This document shows, one piece after another, positions 36,891 to 49,675 of a stretch of DNA of 64,000 nucleotides (the stretch's first letter is position 1; each line of letters starts with the position of its first letter). A model generated the notes under the pieces. The model ran no database searches and was not told where the DNA came from. It saw nothing but the letters and a program-made list of their open reading frames with translations. Position numbers and translations under genes: made by a program. Origin of the DNA: Symbiodinium natans (Eukaryota; Sar; Dinophyceae; Suessiales; Symbiodiniaceae); the NCBI GenBank assembly GCA_905221605.1, contig CAJNDS010002138.1:506999-570998 (forward strand), written 5' to 3'.

Positions 36891-39591
36891 ACCACGAGAG
36901 GGTTGCCAAACCAAGAGTATCCCGAGGTAGTCTTGCAGCATGCATCGGTGAGGAGATGTGAGGGCTCACAGCACGCTAGGCAGCATGCCATGAAAGGACT
37001 CAATGGTGCGTTTGCATGGCGTCAGTAGGAGCCCTCAGATGACAGTTTGCTGTCTATTGCCAGGAGCCATCCCAGTCCGGACGCCGGGAGCGATGGCCAG
37101 CTGAGGTGGTATGGGAACGCCTCCCTCGGCTGGGCATGACCTGCATTGGAGGCAGCTCTTGCTCATCAACCCCCCACTCAGGGATGCCGTCCGGAATGGG
37201 GATACGCATGTGTCTTGTCATTGAGGTTTGGGCCGCGTGCCACTTCGTGGTTGCTCCACTGGCCATCTGCCATGGACTACCCTGGACCGGTCCTGCCTGG
37301 ATGTTCCAGCTTTGTCATCGGTAAAACGGCCAATCTTCCTTTCCTCTGCCCCCTCTAGGTGGGCAGGTTGCCCGCTCCTATGTGCTACGACCGTGTGTGA
37401 ACCCCTCGGACTTGAGTGTTGACCATCTCTCGTCTGGACGGTGACACCCCCGTGTCGTACAACGGCGTCATGCCAATTGGGAGAGACCAGCTAGGGCTAG
37501 GGGATGCTGCTTCTGGCTGGGGACACTTCTACGCGGAGATCAGGTTTCCACTTGCCTGGCAATGTGCCATCGAGCACCTGTGGACAACCTGGCCTTCACG
37601 AGAGCCATTCTCGCCTGTGCTTGGGTTGCTGCGGGGTTCCCTGCCTGCTTGGGTGTATATCTCTGCTTGCGTCAAAGCAGCCATACATGACTACCTCCCC
37701 ATCGGTAGGTGGCCAAGCGTGATGTGAGCCCTCACATCTCCTCGCCGACGTCTGTCGGTTTGGGCATGGAGGGTCTGATTCTGGTTATTGAACCCTCAAC
37801 CCTCACCGGCCAAGGAGATAGTTGCTTGGCCTTGAGTGCGAAGTTTCGACTGGGGGACTCTCCCGCTTCCTGCGGGGCAGGTGGGGTCCCCGCCTGCTTG
37901 GGTTTACCTGATGGCTCTGATTGGAACGAAGCAGTCAAGCCTGCTTTGGCCGTCGGACGAGACTCTTGTGAGTCAAAAGAACGTTGCGCCTTGTGCTCGG
38001 AGAGGCTCCACTGGCTGACCACCATGGAGTGCTCTGGGCTGGTCCTACCCTTTGTTCTTGCCGTTAAGTCCCCACTGGCTGACCACCATGAGAAGGTTGA
38101 CACCTGCAACGTCCCGTGCCAAGGCACGACTATGCCCCACCTGTGATGGCGGACTTGTGAACCTTCTCGTGAACGGCCTTGGCTGGTGCTGAATGTAGTC
38201 GCATCGGTGGCTGCATGATGGTGGTTTTGTGAATCTGGCAACGTCGCCTTTTGCGACGCACCTGCGCACTCGGTGCTACATGTGTGCTCCCGGCCTCTTC
38301 GACGATTTCGAGTACTGAGTGCACAGGGTGACCTAGCAGTTCGGCGCGCTGGCTGTGGACACTTCTACGTGGAGATTTGCACCCGCTGACTTGGCAGGGA
38401 GCCATTCCCCACTTGTAGAACAACCTGGCCCTCTTGAGACTCTAGAGGGTCACCCTCGTCTGAGCTTGGCCTGCGGCAGGGCAAGTGGGCTCCCCGCCCG
38501 CGTGGATGTTACCTGAAGGCTCTGATTGGATCAAAGTAGCAATACCATGGAGATCCTTGCACTTCGGCACCAATGTGATGTGAGCCCTCCCATCTCCTTA
38601 CCGACGTACCTCGCGGGTTTGGGTTTGGAGGGACCTGATGCGTGCCGATGCGCAGGCCAGCGCCAAGGTTGCGTGGCCTTGTGTGAGATGCCTGGACTGG
38701 GAGGTTCCTCGTTGTCATTATAAACCCTGTGGCGTTAAGGGTTTGGTAACTCGCTGTGGACTCTCCCCGTGGAATCGGTAGCTGCAGCTACTCTCGCCCC
38801 CCCTCTGGCCGTGCGCGGGCACCTCTCTGGGTGGGCACTTGTACGCCAGGTTGACTGGAGAACCCTGTGCTCGGAGCTACTCCACTGGCTGACCACCATG
38901 GAGTGCCCTGGGCCGGTCCTGCTTTGATTGTTCTTGCTGTCAAGTCCCCACTGGCTGACCTCCATGGGGCATATGCCCCCTGTGCCGGGCGCGGACACCT
39001 CTCTGGGTGGGCACTTGTACGCCAAGGTGAATGGAGCACCCAGAGCTCGGAGCTACTCCACTGGCTGACCACCATGGAGTGCCCTGGGCCGGTCTTGCCT
39101 TGATTGTTCTTGCTGTTAAGTCCCCACTGGCTGACCACCATGGGGCATATGCACATCTTTCATCCCCCCTAGGGAGTCTGACTTGCAACATCCTTTCGCC
39201 ATTGAGTGTCGGTTGTCTGTCCTTGACAACGAGTACGTGATCCGAACCTCTTCTGATGACCTCGGTTTGAATAACCGCTGTCGCACCAGTGGCTACATGA
39301 TGGTGGTTTTGAGAATCTGGCAATGTCGCAATTTGCGATTCCCCCACAAGCTCTGTGCTTCCTTGTGAACCGGGACTTCATTGACGACTTCGAGTACTGA
39401 GTCCGTGGGGTATCTAGTAGTTCAGCGCGATTGCTCGCTTTGTTTCTTTGGTGTTTGTTTGCTTGGTGGTTGCTTGGTGTGTCTGGCGGATTGTGTGCGC
39501 TGACTTTGTTTCACCCTTTACGTCGAGCCCAACAAGACCGGCCTACTGTGCTACTGATGTAGTAAAGAGGCGTCAGTCCAAAAAAAAATAA
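36891..39591. repeat. Non-coding block with degenerate GC-rich repeats
   Basis: The phrase CCACTGGCTGACC(A/T)CCATGG recurs at about 38012, 38073, 38882, 38950, 39062 and 39127. A 176-base tandem duplication is clear (compare 38821 with 38997). Another phrase, GTGATGTGAGCCCTC, occurs at 37720 and 38575 and, inverted, near 36955. Short ORFs are not protein-like. Just before the duplication boundary is an A-rich run at 39580-39590. Confidence 0.6.
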
Positions 39592-40073
39592 GCAATGGCC
39601 CACATGTAACCAACGTGTGGCTCGACTTTGTGGAACCGGCGCGCGTCGAAAGGATACTGGATTGTCGTGCATGTCCAGCCAGGATCCGCGAAGCTGATGA
39701 ATTTTGTTTTTCATCCAGTGACGTGCCTTGTTCATCTTCAATCCAGACTTTGCCTCCAGCAAAGCTGCCCAGCGCGATCGCATAATTTGGCATGGAGGGA
39801 AGTCCATTTTCCATTTGGAAAGCGATCTCGCAAGAAATGATTGACTGCGACACATGCTTCTTTCATGGCGGATGCTTTCGACATGCAAGGGGCGTTGCCT
39901 CCAAAAGCATACAGTCCTAGGGTGCAGTAAATGTCATATGATCCCGAGCCAATGCCTCGTTGGCGTCCGCGATGCTTCCATTGTGGTGACCAACAATCCA
40001 GCAGGCTCACCAGATTTTGCTCAGAAGGATTTTGCATGACAGCTTCACAGGCAGCTGACAGCCCATTTATCAT
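39592..40073 (-). pseudogene. 2OG dioxygenase, decayed copy 2
   Basis: It is homologous to 3502-4170 and starts at ATG 40073. About 56 bases are missing near 39795, which removes the HxD metal-binding motif, and a further 11 bases are lost near 39716, so the frame is broken. The 3' end is cut at the duplication boundary. Confidence 0.85.
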
Positions 40074-40085
40074 GCATGAAAAGAA

Positions 40086-41072
40086 TCATGGCGGGGCAGC
40101 AGGCCCTGGATTGAAGTCCCGCAGCTGCCTGATTGCCAGTGGTACTGGTGGGCGGGTGAGTCTCGCTTTCGGCTCAGCGCTAAGGTTTCGGAGCCATCGG
40201 TGGCCCTGACCACCATGCTGTCGTAGGATGCCACATCCTTGGCGGTTCCATATTGGGGCTCGAAGCTTCGTCGCGCATTGGTTGGGGCCCGGAAGGCCCC
40301 CATCTCCTCCAGTCTCTCTTGCCTGCGCCGGGTGAGCCGGTGAGCTGCATGTTGTGCTGGAACTTTTTGGCATTGTCCTGGCACAATCGGAACATGGTGG
40401 ATTTTTGGTGCTCCACATCCTCGGGGGCCGCATGCACGGCCTCGTGTGGCCGGCGGTTGTAGGCCAAGGTTGCGTCAGGCAGGTGCTCGCTCCAGTTGCC
40501 CCCATGCCGGGCCACATCGCTGGCCAGGTCCCGTTTCAAGGTTTGGATGGTTCTATCTACCACTGCCAGAGCGTTCCGATCCGAGGGGTCCTTCACTCTG
40601 TGCACCACGGGGTCCGGCAGCGCCTTTCCAGGCCATTGAATTCCACGCCTTGATCCGTGGACACAACATAATTGGTTTCCTCTTCCACCAGCTTCGGAAT
40701 GATCTCCCGGGCTGCTGCCGAGACCGTCTCTGTCTTCTTATCGGGCAGGGCTTTGGTCACTGCTTCTCGGGTGAAAACGTCCGAGACAATCAGCCCGTAC
40801 TTGTTGGCCCCCCGAGTGTTGACGTTGAAGTCGATCAAATCAGCTTGCAGCCGATCGTTGGGGCCCTCGGCTGCACTCTTGCCTAAAGACCGGGGCTTGG
40901 GGGCCAAAATCTGCCTGGCCACGTCGTCCCGCAAAGCTCGCGCGGCTCGGGCATAGGTCATGCCCGGCCGGTCCGGGAATTCCCGCCGTGCCAGCTGGTG
41001 CAGCTTCCGCACATCGCGGACCGAGAAGTCCGCGGCCAGCTGCCGGAATAGGTTCACGTTCTCCGCGTCCAT
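40086..41072 (-). pseudogene. PLV integrase, copy 2, frameshifted
   Basis: It matches the integrase at 4190-5200. A base is lost near 40625, 8 bases are duplicated near 40336, and about 30 bases are missing near 40180, each breaking the frame. The DRTIQTLK block with aspartate in place of the third catalytic glutamate is retained. Confidence 0.9.
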
Positions 41073-41078
41073 TTTATA

Positions 41079-44000
41079 TCACGAGCGGCCCCGCTTCTTG
41101 CCCTTCTTCTCCAGGGCCTCCACACGGGCCTGGAGCCCCTGGCAGACACCCCACAAAACGCAGCACATGCGGTTGTAGTCAAGAGTGGTGAGCTCTCCCA
41201 GCTCCTCGTCCACGAGCTTGCCGCACAGCGCCTGGCCCACGGGCCCCGTCTCCTGAACTTCATTCGCAATAAAGCCCAGCGTGCGCTTCTGGCTGCCCAC
41301 GGTCCGCCGGTACCACTTGGGCGCCACGGAGTCGAAGAGCTGCTGCAGCTCCTCGAGCTCCGCGGGCTCCACGTTGTGCTTCAGCTTCTCGTCCGTTGCA
41401 AATCACCTCGCCGTCGTTGGCCCCGCCCGTGTTGGATTCTACGATGAGGTTGGCCGGTCCGGTCGCCGCGGTGCGCAGGAAGATGGCCTGGTCCTGGGCG
41501 TAGAGCTGCACGCCCCCCGCGGAAGAGGCGGAGAGCTCCCCACAGCCTGCATTGCAGGCCACCAGGAGCCGTGCATTGCCCGCCGTCGCGAGGTTCAGCA
41601 CCTCCGCCGTGACGTCCCCGCTGTTGACGGTGGACACCACCTGCAAATCCCCCTGCGCCTGCACCCCTGTGGAGCCACCGATGAGCTCCAGGTAGGCCGG
41701 GCTCGAAACGACGCCGTTGTCGGCCCGAATCGCACTGGCGGTGTAGAGCACCGAGTTGAGGTAAGTGCCCTGCGTGCCGCCCGTGAGGGTGAGGTAGTCG
41801 TCTGTGGGCCTCGCCCGCACCGTGGGCGCCCGCAGCTCCGTGCTGAGCTCCACACTCCCCGAGGTCAGCGTGCCCTGCACGTCCAGCAGAGCCACCTGGT
41901 GATGGTGAGCTCCGTGTCCTGGACCCGCGTGGAGATGGCATTGGTCACCAGCCCCGTGGCCGTGCCCGTGGCGTCGTCGATGCAGCCTCGGGGCCACCGT
42001 GTGCACCTCCGAAGGTGCAGAGGCTCTGGTCTGATTGGTCCGTCACCCTGACGGAGACGGTGCCCGCCTTGAGGTTCAGGAATTGATTGGCGGGCAGCAG
42101 GGGCTCCACCGTGTCCGCCTGGAAGCTGCCGGCCCTTGGCGATGCCCAGGCTGCTGTCTGCGACGCCCGTCTTGAGGCTGAACTGGCTCGAGGACAGGTC
42201 GGCCACGGCGGCCCCGTTGGAAGCCTCGAACTCGATGCCCAGGTTGCCGCCCCGCAGCGTCAAGAAATCCGCTCCGTTGGCTCTCACGTCATTGACCAGC
42301 AGGGGATCCGAGGGCGGCGCACCCGCCAGCGCATAGCGGGCGTCGCTTTCGGCCTTGCTGTAGCAGTCAGCTGCACCGTGGCGGAGTTGCCGAGGATCAG
42401 GTTCGCCCCTAGGGGTGCCTGGGGCAGCAGCGCCCTTATCATTCTTGGCGTGAAGTTGTCGAGCACCATAGGAATGATGCCCCCACCCCCCGCGTTGCCG
42501 TTGACCACATGGTACCTGGAGTCCAGGGGCGTGAAGTCGCTGTTGGAGAAGTACCTCCCATCACTTTCGCTTTTGCTGTAGCAGTCACACGTAAGCTGCA
42601 CCGTGGCGGAGTTGCCCAGGATCAGGTTCGCTCCCAGGGGTGCCTGGGGCAGCAGCGCCCTTATCATTCTGGGCGTGAAGTTGTGGAGGACCATAGGGAT
42701 GATGCCTCCGCCTCCGGCGTTGCCGTTGACAGGATGATACCGGGCGTCACCTGTGCTTCGGTGAGGAGCCCAGAGGAGCTGATCTGGCTGGCGATCTCCA
42801 CCGAGGTTTCGCCCTGGTCCCAGTAGTTGGTCAGCTCCGAAGCAAGGGAGCTGTCGATGTCGGCCTGCGTGGCGTACTGCGAAACGTTCAGGGCGTCCAC
42901 GGCGCTCGATATCTGCGCGTTCACCTTGGCCTGCGTGTACGTCTGGCTCTGGTCGTAGGCCTGGCACTCGATCTGCAGCGTGTTGCCCGAGTTCTGGAGG
43001 CTGGCCACTAGAGGCCCGGCGAAGTGCAGGTTCCGGAGGGCCTGCCCGGTCAGCAGCTCCCAGGTTGTGTTCCCGCTCCACGTGGGTGCGTTGGAAATAG
43101 CTGCGCCCGTAATGAGGGCGTCCACGTAGTAGGATGCGAGCGCTATAGCGATCTCGTTCAGGATGGGCGCCTGAAGCCCGGTCCACGGCACGTATGCGCT
43201 CAAGTCGATTCCGCCCACGGCCGCAGCAATGGCAGCATCCATCTGCGTGGTGGTGCTGTACGGGACCAGGGCTGCAGTGATGGCTCCATTGGTTTCGCTG
43301 GAGTCGTAAAAGGATCCGAGGGTGGCCAGCACGCAGGACTCGCTGGCCAGGGGCGCCAGAAGAGCATTGACCTCCGCCTGCGTGTACGCATCGCAGGCCA
43401 GGCTTAGCGTGAAGTTGTCGTTCTCGAGGGAGACGCTCAGGGGAGCGTTGAAGTGCCAGTTCCTAATTGTGTTCGTTCCGACCAGCAGATCCCAGGTGGT
43501 CTGTCCGGGCCACGCCGCCTGGGCGTTGGCCAGGTTCGTGCCGCCGCCCGTGGTCAGTGCGGCCAGTGCTGCGTTGAGCGCATCGATGGCGCTCTGCAGA
43601 CTTGTTTCGGAAGCCGACAGGTCCGCCGCCGTCGCAAAAGGCCCCGCACCTTGCAGTGCCAGGATCTCCGCATCGTGCCCGTCGAGGCGCGCATCTCGCA
43701 CGGCCAGCAGTGCGTTGAGCCCCGCAGTGTCCGTGTACCCTGCGAGTGCGGTGGCAAGAGCTGCAGCCACGTCGGCAGCCGACTGGAAGCCTGTGGCTTG
43801 CAGCGCCGCCAGGGCCGCCTCGGCGGCGTCGAGCCTCCCGTCTCGGATGGCAAGCGCTGCGTCCAGGGCTGCCTGCTGCACGAAAGGAAGAAGCCGTAGC
43901 GATGAGCTGCGAGACATCCGCTGGCGTGGTGCGCAGGGCTACCGTGCTGCTGAGGTCGGTGGTTGTGGGCCGGTCCAAAAGAGCCGTCGCTATTTTCTGG

Positions 44001-44561
44001 TCGACGTCCGCGGCCGTTTGCCGGGCCGCCACGTCGAGGGCCAGCTGGTCCTGCGTGCTCTTCAGCCCATAGGTGCTCGCGACCTGCGCGAGCACTGCGT
44101 TGTCGGCACTGGTGATGGCCGAGTTCATGGAAGCGTTGGTGGGATGGTTGGCGAGCAGGAGGCTGACAGAGGCGGGCGTGCTCTTGGAGTTCACGTCCAG
44201 CTGCAGCGCATCGAGTGCACTTTGGTTCGCCTTCCCCGCCAGCCCCGTGGTGAGGCTGGTGCTGAGGGTGGTTATGGAAGGCAGCGATGAGGCCCTCGGC
44301 GGCTGCCAAATCGGCTCCCAGCGCATAGGGTGCGAGGTCAGGAGGCGGTGGGATGGCGGCCACCTGGGCCTGCAGTGCCGCGACGGCGGCCGAGTTGGTT
44401 CCGATGGAGGCGGTGTTGGCTGCGGTGTCGGTCAGGGGGGTGTAGGCCGTCAAAACCGTGGCCAGCTGCCCTGCGGAGATGCCCTGCATCTCGATGGTGG
44501 TGCTTGGGGTCTGGCCATCGTTGAGGATGTTCCCGGTGATGGTGGACTCAAAAAGACTCAT
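41079..44561 (-). pseudogene. PLV fibre, copy 2, uninterrupted but frameshifted
   Basis: ATG at 44561 lies next to the capsid stop, as in copy 1. The sequence covers N-terminal repeats, the tandem 75-residue unit and the S74-type end in one stretch. Frame breaks occur near 44285, 43900, 42740, 42370 and 42000-41880, and a small deletion near 41395 lies before the chaperone domain. Near 41420-41440 it contains the intact sequence into which the retroelement inserted in copy 1. Confidence 0.85.
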
Positions 44562-44574
44562 GTTTTACTTACTA

Positions 44575-45582
44575 TCAATCGAGGCTCGACACGCCCGCCG
44601 AGCTCAAAGTACAGAGCTGATACGACAGCATGTGCACAAAACACTGGTCCACGCGGTCCGCTTCCATGTTGCTGAAGCTGAAGCGGCACAGGTCGCCGGA
44701 GCGGGTTGAGATGCCCGACAGCGGGTGCTTCGGCACGCGCTCCACCGGGAAGGCTGCGATGAACTGCGTGTTCCCGTAGAGGTTGTCCCGGATGCGCATG
44801 TTGCGAAGCTTGGAGTCGTAGGTGCCCGCGAGAATCTCCAAATAATGATGATGTTCAGCGATGCTCTCGTTGGCCGTCCGAGGGTACTGCAACGCGCCCA
44901 GCTGCAGCTGGCTCTTGAGGTTCCGGTTCGCGTTCGCTCCAGGATACTCGAAATTGTCCACGTGGTCCTCCGTGGTCTTGTTGAAGGTCACGAAGGCGCC
45001 GAGCATCTTCGTGAACGCGCGGGCCACGGTGATGTTGTAGCTGGTGCTCCCGGCGGCGATACTGCTGAGTTGGGTGTGGATGGTCGGGAAGGAAAAAACG
45101 AGAGATCTACCGCTGGTCATGATTCTCTGGAAGCTCTCCCGAAGAGCCGAGTCGAGGGTCACCTGGGAGGCGTAGAGCTTCACGTTCTCGATGGTGTAGT
45201 CCTGGCTCCCGCTGACGTTGCGGGCCCCGTCCGTGGGGTCGCAGAAGGTTATTTGAAGGACGACGTTGAGTTCAGGCGGGAGCATTTTGCCGCAATTGAA
45301 GATCCCAATGAGGTGCGGGCTCATGAGCACTGTCCGGGAGCCCGAGGCCGGGATCTCCTCGGCGTGGCCCCCCCCGTCCGCCAAAAAGCCCTGGATGTGC
45401 CGGTTCAGCCACCACTCCTCGTTCTTCAGGAGGCTGTACAGATACGAGCAGCGGTTGTAGTAGCTGATGTCCTCGATGCGAGTGCCCCCACAAAAGACTT
45501 CTATGCGGTCGATGAGGCACGACGGGTCCGGCGAGGCGAGCTGCAGCGTGGCCGTGTCGGAGTTGTTGCGCACCGTGAAGCC
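44575..45582 (-). pseudogene. PLV major capsid protein, copy 2, N-terminally truncated
   Basis: Homologous to 17992-18999 and open throughout, but its N-terminal 70 residues are replaced by polymerase sequence at the 45582/45583 junction. Replacements relative to copy 1 are mostly conservative, suggesting divergence partly under constraint or an old split. Confidence 0.88.
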
Positions 45583-47041
45583 TGGTGGTCCTGCTCCGCG
45601 AGCAGGGCTTGCCGAGATCCGGGCGGATCGCGGCGGGCCTTGAGAAGGTGAAGGAAGACCTCGCTTGCGGCGCCCGCCAGACGCTGCCCGCAATAGGGGA
45701 GCCCCAGCCGCCCCATCCAGGCCTGCAGCACATCCAGGTCTTCGTGGAAGGCGGAGATGACGCAGTCCTCGCCGCCCAGCACCCTCAGCCGCAGGCACCG
45801 CCACTCGCTCATGCTTCGCATGACCACCTTCGGGCAGTGCCCCTCGGCCAGGAGCTCCCTCCGGACCTGCTCCAGGTCTTCAGTGTAGAAATGACCGCTG
45901 GCGACCTCGCCCTCCCACTCCCGCCAATCCTTGAACTCGGGCGTTTCGCCTGGCTTCCTCTCGCCCCGGTACCTGGCCCGCTCCCCGATCGGCTCGCACT
46001 TCCCGACGGTGCGGGCGGATTTGTAGAAGAAGGCGTGGCCGTTCCAGCTCGTGAAGGCCACGGCCCGCTGCTCCTTGACGGTAGGCTCGTACTTGTCCAG
46101 CAGGCGGCCCTGGCAGTCCACGTAGAACATCGGGGCCTGGCGCCAAAGGCAGAATTCCCGGATCTCTCGGGAGGTGATGCCCTGCTCCCGCCACGTTTTT
46201 TTGGTGCAGATTGCGTCGAAGTCCGAAAGCACCTCCTGCAGCGGCAGCCGCATCAACTCCGCGAGCTGCCGAGGGACGCAAAGCTTGTCCGGCCGCTGTT
46301 CGAAGGCGTAGGATTTCGTCGCCGCAGTACAGCTGGTAGGAGACGCCCCCCAGGGGCTGATCCAGGACGGTCTCCACCACCACCCGGTCGTCTACGACCT
46401 GCATGGCCTGCTGGCTGAAGGTCCACTCCCTCGTCGCGTCCAGGTAGTAGCTCTCGTCGGACAGCTCCCAAATAATGTCGTTCGGCTCGGGCTTCCCGAG
46501 CTGCGCGAGCGCGGACGCCTTGAGGTTCTGGGCCGCTTGGGCCATCCGAGAGCCCCTCGCTCTGCCGGGGCAGTGTGACGTTGAGGTCCGTGACGGGCAG
46601 GCGCTTCGTGCGCTCGTAGGGCATGCCGCGGTTCCGGCCGTTTCGCCGGATGCCGCGGATGATGACGGGCACGTGCACCACCCAGTCCACCCACTTGTCC
46701 TTGAAGAAGCTCTTCCCGAGCTTGGTCAAGTGGTAGTTCCCGTTGGGCTGGAGGCTGCGGAGCAGCTTTTTGGCGCCCCCCCGGAGCATGATGTAATCGT
46801 TCGGGCCCTCGCGGATGAGGGGTTGGTTGCGGTCGTACTGCCGGCTGGGGGGCGGCCGGTCGATCAGTTGGTAGTAGTACTGGCCGGCCCTCGTGAGTTC
46901 GCCGTTCGGGCGGCTGAGCATCGCGTAGCGGAGGTGGTGGTGTGCCAAAGGAAGGGTTTCTGAGCCTGCCGCCGAGGTCCTCGCCCTGACCCCGGCCTCG
47001 GCTGCAATTCTAATCGCTTCTCGTTGTTGAGCCCAGCTCAT
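45583..47041 (-). pseudogene. PLV polymerase, copy 2, N-terminal half only
   Basis: Homologous to 26390-27843. It has the same two +1 frame shifts as copy 1 (near 46545 and 46315), but lacks copy 1's extra indels in the part with SARTVGKCEPIGE and QVRRELLAEGH. The end runs directly into the capsid gene, just before the HNH domain would begin. Confidence 0.88.
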
Positions 47042-47133
47042 GACTTTTGAAAACCCCGGCCGGAAAAAAGGTCGTCGCCCGAGCGGGCCCCCCTTCGCCG
47101 GTCGAGTTTTTTCCGGGCACTTGGTTCAAAAGC

Positions 47134-47232
47134 ATGGACCGGTATCTCGTGAACCCCCGGCCCCAGCCCAAGAATTTCATGGAAGAGGTGATCTCGACCT
47201 GGCACGACGACGCCCCGCTCGAGCGAGCCTGA
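47134..47232 (+). CDS. Possible small ORF, 32 residues, divergent from the polymerase
   Basis: ATG 47134 to TGA 47230-47232 reads MDRYLVNPRPQPKNF and a short acidic end. Its stop overlaps the next ATG (TGATG), a coupling seen in compact viral genomes. It is present only in copy 2. Confidence 0.3.
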   Translation: MDRYLVNPRPQPKNFMEEVISTWHDDAPLERA

Positions 47233-47714
47233 TGATCGTGGCCTTCATGGCGTTGCCGCCACGTCCCAACCGTCCCCCGCCCAGACCGCAGCCCAGCAGA
47301 CTCACTGCGACCGAGGAGAGTTTGACCAAAGACCCACTAATCGACTGGCTGTTCCCGGATTCGGGCACCGCGGTGGTAGGGATGATCCCCGATCTCTTTC
47401 TGTGCAGCCGGGGCACTTTGCTCTGCCTGCAAGACTTTTGCGATCGCCGACGCGACCGCCAAGCGACGCGCAGCCGGCAGCAGAGGGAAGCAGCCCTCCA
47501 AAGTTTGAGGCTCCGCCTGGGCCACAAGGTCACGGACCGGGTGCTTGAATACACGAAGCCCTTGCGCGAAGGAGGCAAGCGACGGGTCCTGTGCCTTTTG
47601 GCCAGAATCGCGAACATGACCGAACACGAGCAGTGTGAAAAAATCACGAGGGCTTTCAGTGACGCATGGCAGCGGCCTAGAAACTCGTCACTGCTCCAGG
47701 GCGAGCAGGCCTAA
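47232..47714 (+). CDS. Possible arginine-rich ORF, 160 residues
   Basis: It starts in the TGATG overlap and ends inside the hairpin pair. The product has a proline-rich start, then arginine/glutamine-rich helices (RRRDRQATRSRQQREAALQ) and a leucine-rich end. No family is recognised. It could be a PLV gene at the outer end of the virus that copy 1 has lost, since copy 1 sequence there is different. Confidence 0.4.
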   Translation: MIVAFMALPPRPNRPPPRPQPSRLTATEESLTKDPLIDWLFPDSGTAVVGMIPDLFLCSRGTLLCLQDFCDRRRDRQATRSRQQREAALQSLRLRLGHKVTDRVLEYTKPLREGGKRRVLCLLARIANMTEHEQCEKITRAFSDAWQRPRNSSLLQGEQA

Positions 47715-47738
47715 AAATCACTGCTCTAGGGCGAGCAG
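47691..47738 (+). repeat. Pair of CTGCTC-N6-GAGCAG hairpin motifs (copy 2)
   Basis: Two 18-base inverted repeats at 47691-47708 and 47721-47738, matching the pair at 28050-28094. Confidence 0.6.
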
Positions 47739-48699
47739 GCTGCCTTAAACCTCCTAAACCCAAAGCGTTGGCATTTTTGTTTTGCACGTTCTTGCTGGAT
47801 TCGCATGATTTTGGCATGACTTTGCTTGATTTTCGCATAATTTTGTGGCATTTTTTTTGTTGTTTTTTTTCTGCGCATTTTTTGCTAGAGTGCTTGGGCC
47901 GTGCTCGCTCCTCGACGCCGGGCGCTCCAGAGGTTCAGGGTTGTTTGGGAAGGTGGTTGGGGGTTCTGAGGCAGTGAGGTCTGGAAGTGCAGTGTTGCAA
48001 GGTTTCAGGGTTTAGGTTGACAGGCAAGGGGCTCCGAGGCTGCTAGGTGGTTCGGACTGCGTGCGGGTAGGAGTGCTGTCCCCCACCCGTCCCTTCCCCT
48101 TGTAACCTAGAGTGTTGTGCGCTTCCCCCCCCGCCCTTCCTGGAATCCCCAGGCCCTCGTGTGATCAGGTGCTCCTCGTCATCGTCTTCGTTACTGCGAG
48201 CCGGGTTCCACAGAGGCTTCAGGGTCGGTAGGGTTTAGGGTTGCAGGCAAGGGGGCTCCGAGGCAGCAAGGTTTGGAAGTGCTGTGCTGCAAGGTTTCGG
48301 GGTCGGGTTTTGTTCGCAGGCTTAGGCCCCCTCCTCTCCCCCCTCCTGCGGCCAGGCGCTCATCGAAAGCTTCGTCCTCGAGCCATCTTCGATTCCACCA
48401 GAGGCGGGTTTAGGGTTTAGGGGTGAAGTGCTTTGGTGTTGTGGTTGGGGTTGTGTGCCTCAAGAGGACAGTGTATGGATTTAGGGCCTAATTTAGGGAA
48501 CACATGCTTCGGGAGTGCTGTGCCGTGCCTGCCCAGTGAGCCCGAAGCCCCACCTGCAGCCTTAAATCCGCGTCTTGAGGAGACGTTGTCAAGTGGCGCG
48601 ATCTTCGAGCCACAAGGCGGGTGCTCCGAGTGAGCGTGGGTTGAGTGAAGTAACGTAACCCCGTGACCTTTTTTTGAAGGCTCTTGGAAAACTGAAGGC
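47739..48699. other. Non-coding flank with telomere-type motif (copy 2)
   Basis: A T-rich stretch at 47770-47890 is followed by GC-rich sequence homologous to 28180-29217, with TTTAGGG units at 48409-48422. No gene seen. Confidence 0.55.
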
Positions 48700-49675
48700 G
48701 TGACCCCGTGACCCTTTTGAGTTCGGGAATGGGAGGCGTGACCCCGTGACCCCGTGACCCTTTTGAGTCGGGAATGGGAGGCGTGACCCCGTGACCCCGT
48801 GACCCTTTTGAGTCGGGAATCGTGACCCCGTGACCCTTTTGAGTCGGGAATGGGAGGCGTGACCCCGTGACCCCGTGACCCTTTTGAGTCGGGAATGGGA
48901 GGCGTGACCCCATGACCCCGTGACCCTTTTGAGTCGGGAATGGGAGGCGTGACCCCGTGACCCCGTGACCCTTTTGAGTCAGGAATGGGAGGCGTGACCC
49001 CGTGACCCCATGACCCTTTTGAGTCAGGAATGGAAGGCGTGACCCCGTGACCCCATGACCCTTTTGAGTCAGGAATGGGAGGCGTGACCCCGTGACCCCG
49101 TGACCCCGTGACCCTTTTGAGTCGGGAATGGGAGGCGTGACCCCGTGACCCCATTTGAGTCAGGAATGGGAGGCGTGACCCCGTGACCCCATGACCCTTT
49201 TGAGTCAGGAATGGAAGGCGTGACCCCGTGACCCCATGACCCTTTTGAGTCAGGAATGGGAGGCGTGACCCCGTGACCCCGTGACCCCGTGACCCTTTTG
49301 AGTCGGGAATGGGAGGCGTGACCCCGTGACCCTTTTGAGTCGGGATTGTGATGGGGGACCATGCGGGGGGTCACGGGGTCACGGGGTCACGGGGCCGGGG
49401 GGGGGTCACGGGGTCACGGGGTCACGGGGTCACGGGGTCACGGGGTCACGGGGGTGCGGGGGGGCTCTCGGGGGTCACGGGGTCACGGGGTCACGGGGGT
49501 CCGGGGGGGGGTCACGGGGTCACAGGGTCACGGGGTCACGGGGGTGCGGGAGGCTCACGACGCGGTTACGGGTTACGGGGGTCACGGGGGGTTACGGGGT
49601 TACGGGGGCACGGGGTCACGGGGTCACGGGGTCACGCGGTCAGGGGTGACCGGTCACAGGGTCACGGGGGCACGC
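48700..49675. repeat. Inverted minisatellite, copy 2
   Basis: 45-base GTGACCCC-based units run to about 49345, then GGGGTCAC octamers in reverse orientation to about 49675. The number and order of variant units differ from copy 1, so arrays have changed since duplication. Confidence 0.9.

Larger units (their letters stand above)
40086..47106 (-). mobile_element. Endogenous polinton-like virus, copy 2, internally deleted
   Basis: It keeps integrase, fibre, the C-terminal part of the capsid gene and the N-terminal half of the polymerase. The helicase, methyltransferase, ATPase, penton and small virion genes are gone. Remaining genes carry indels, so this is a non-functional remnant. Confidence 0.88.
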
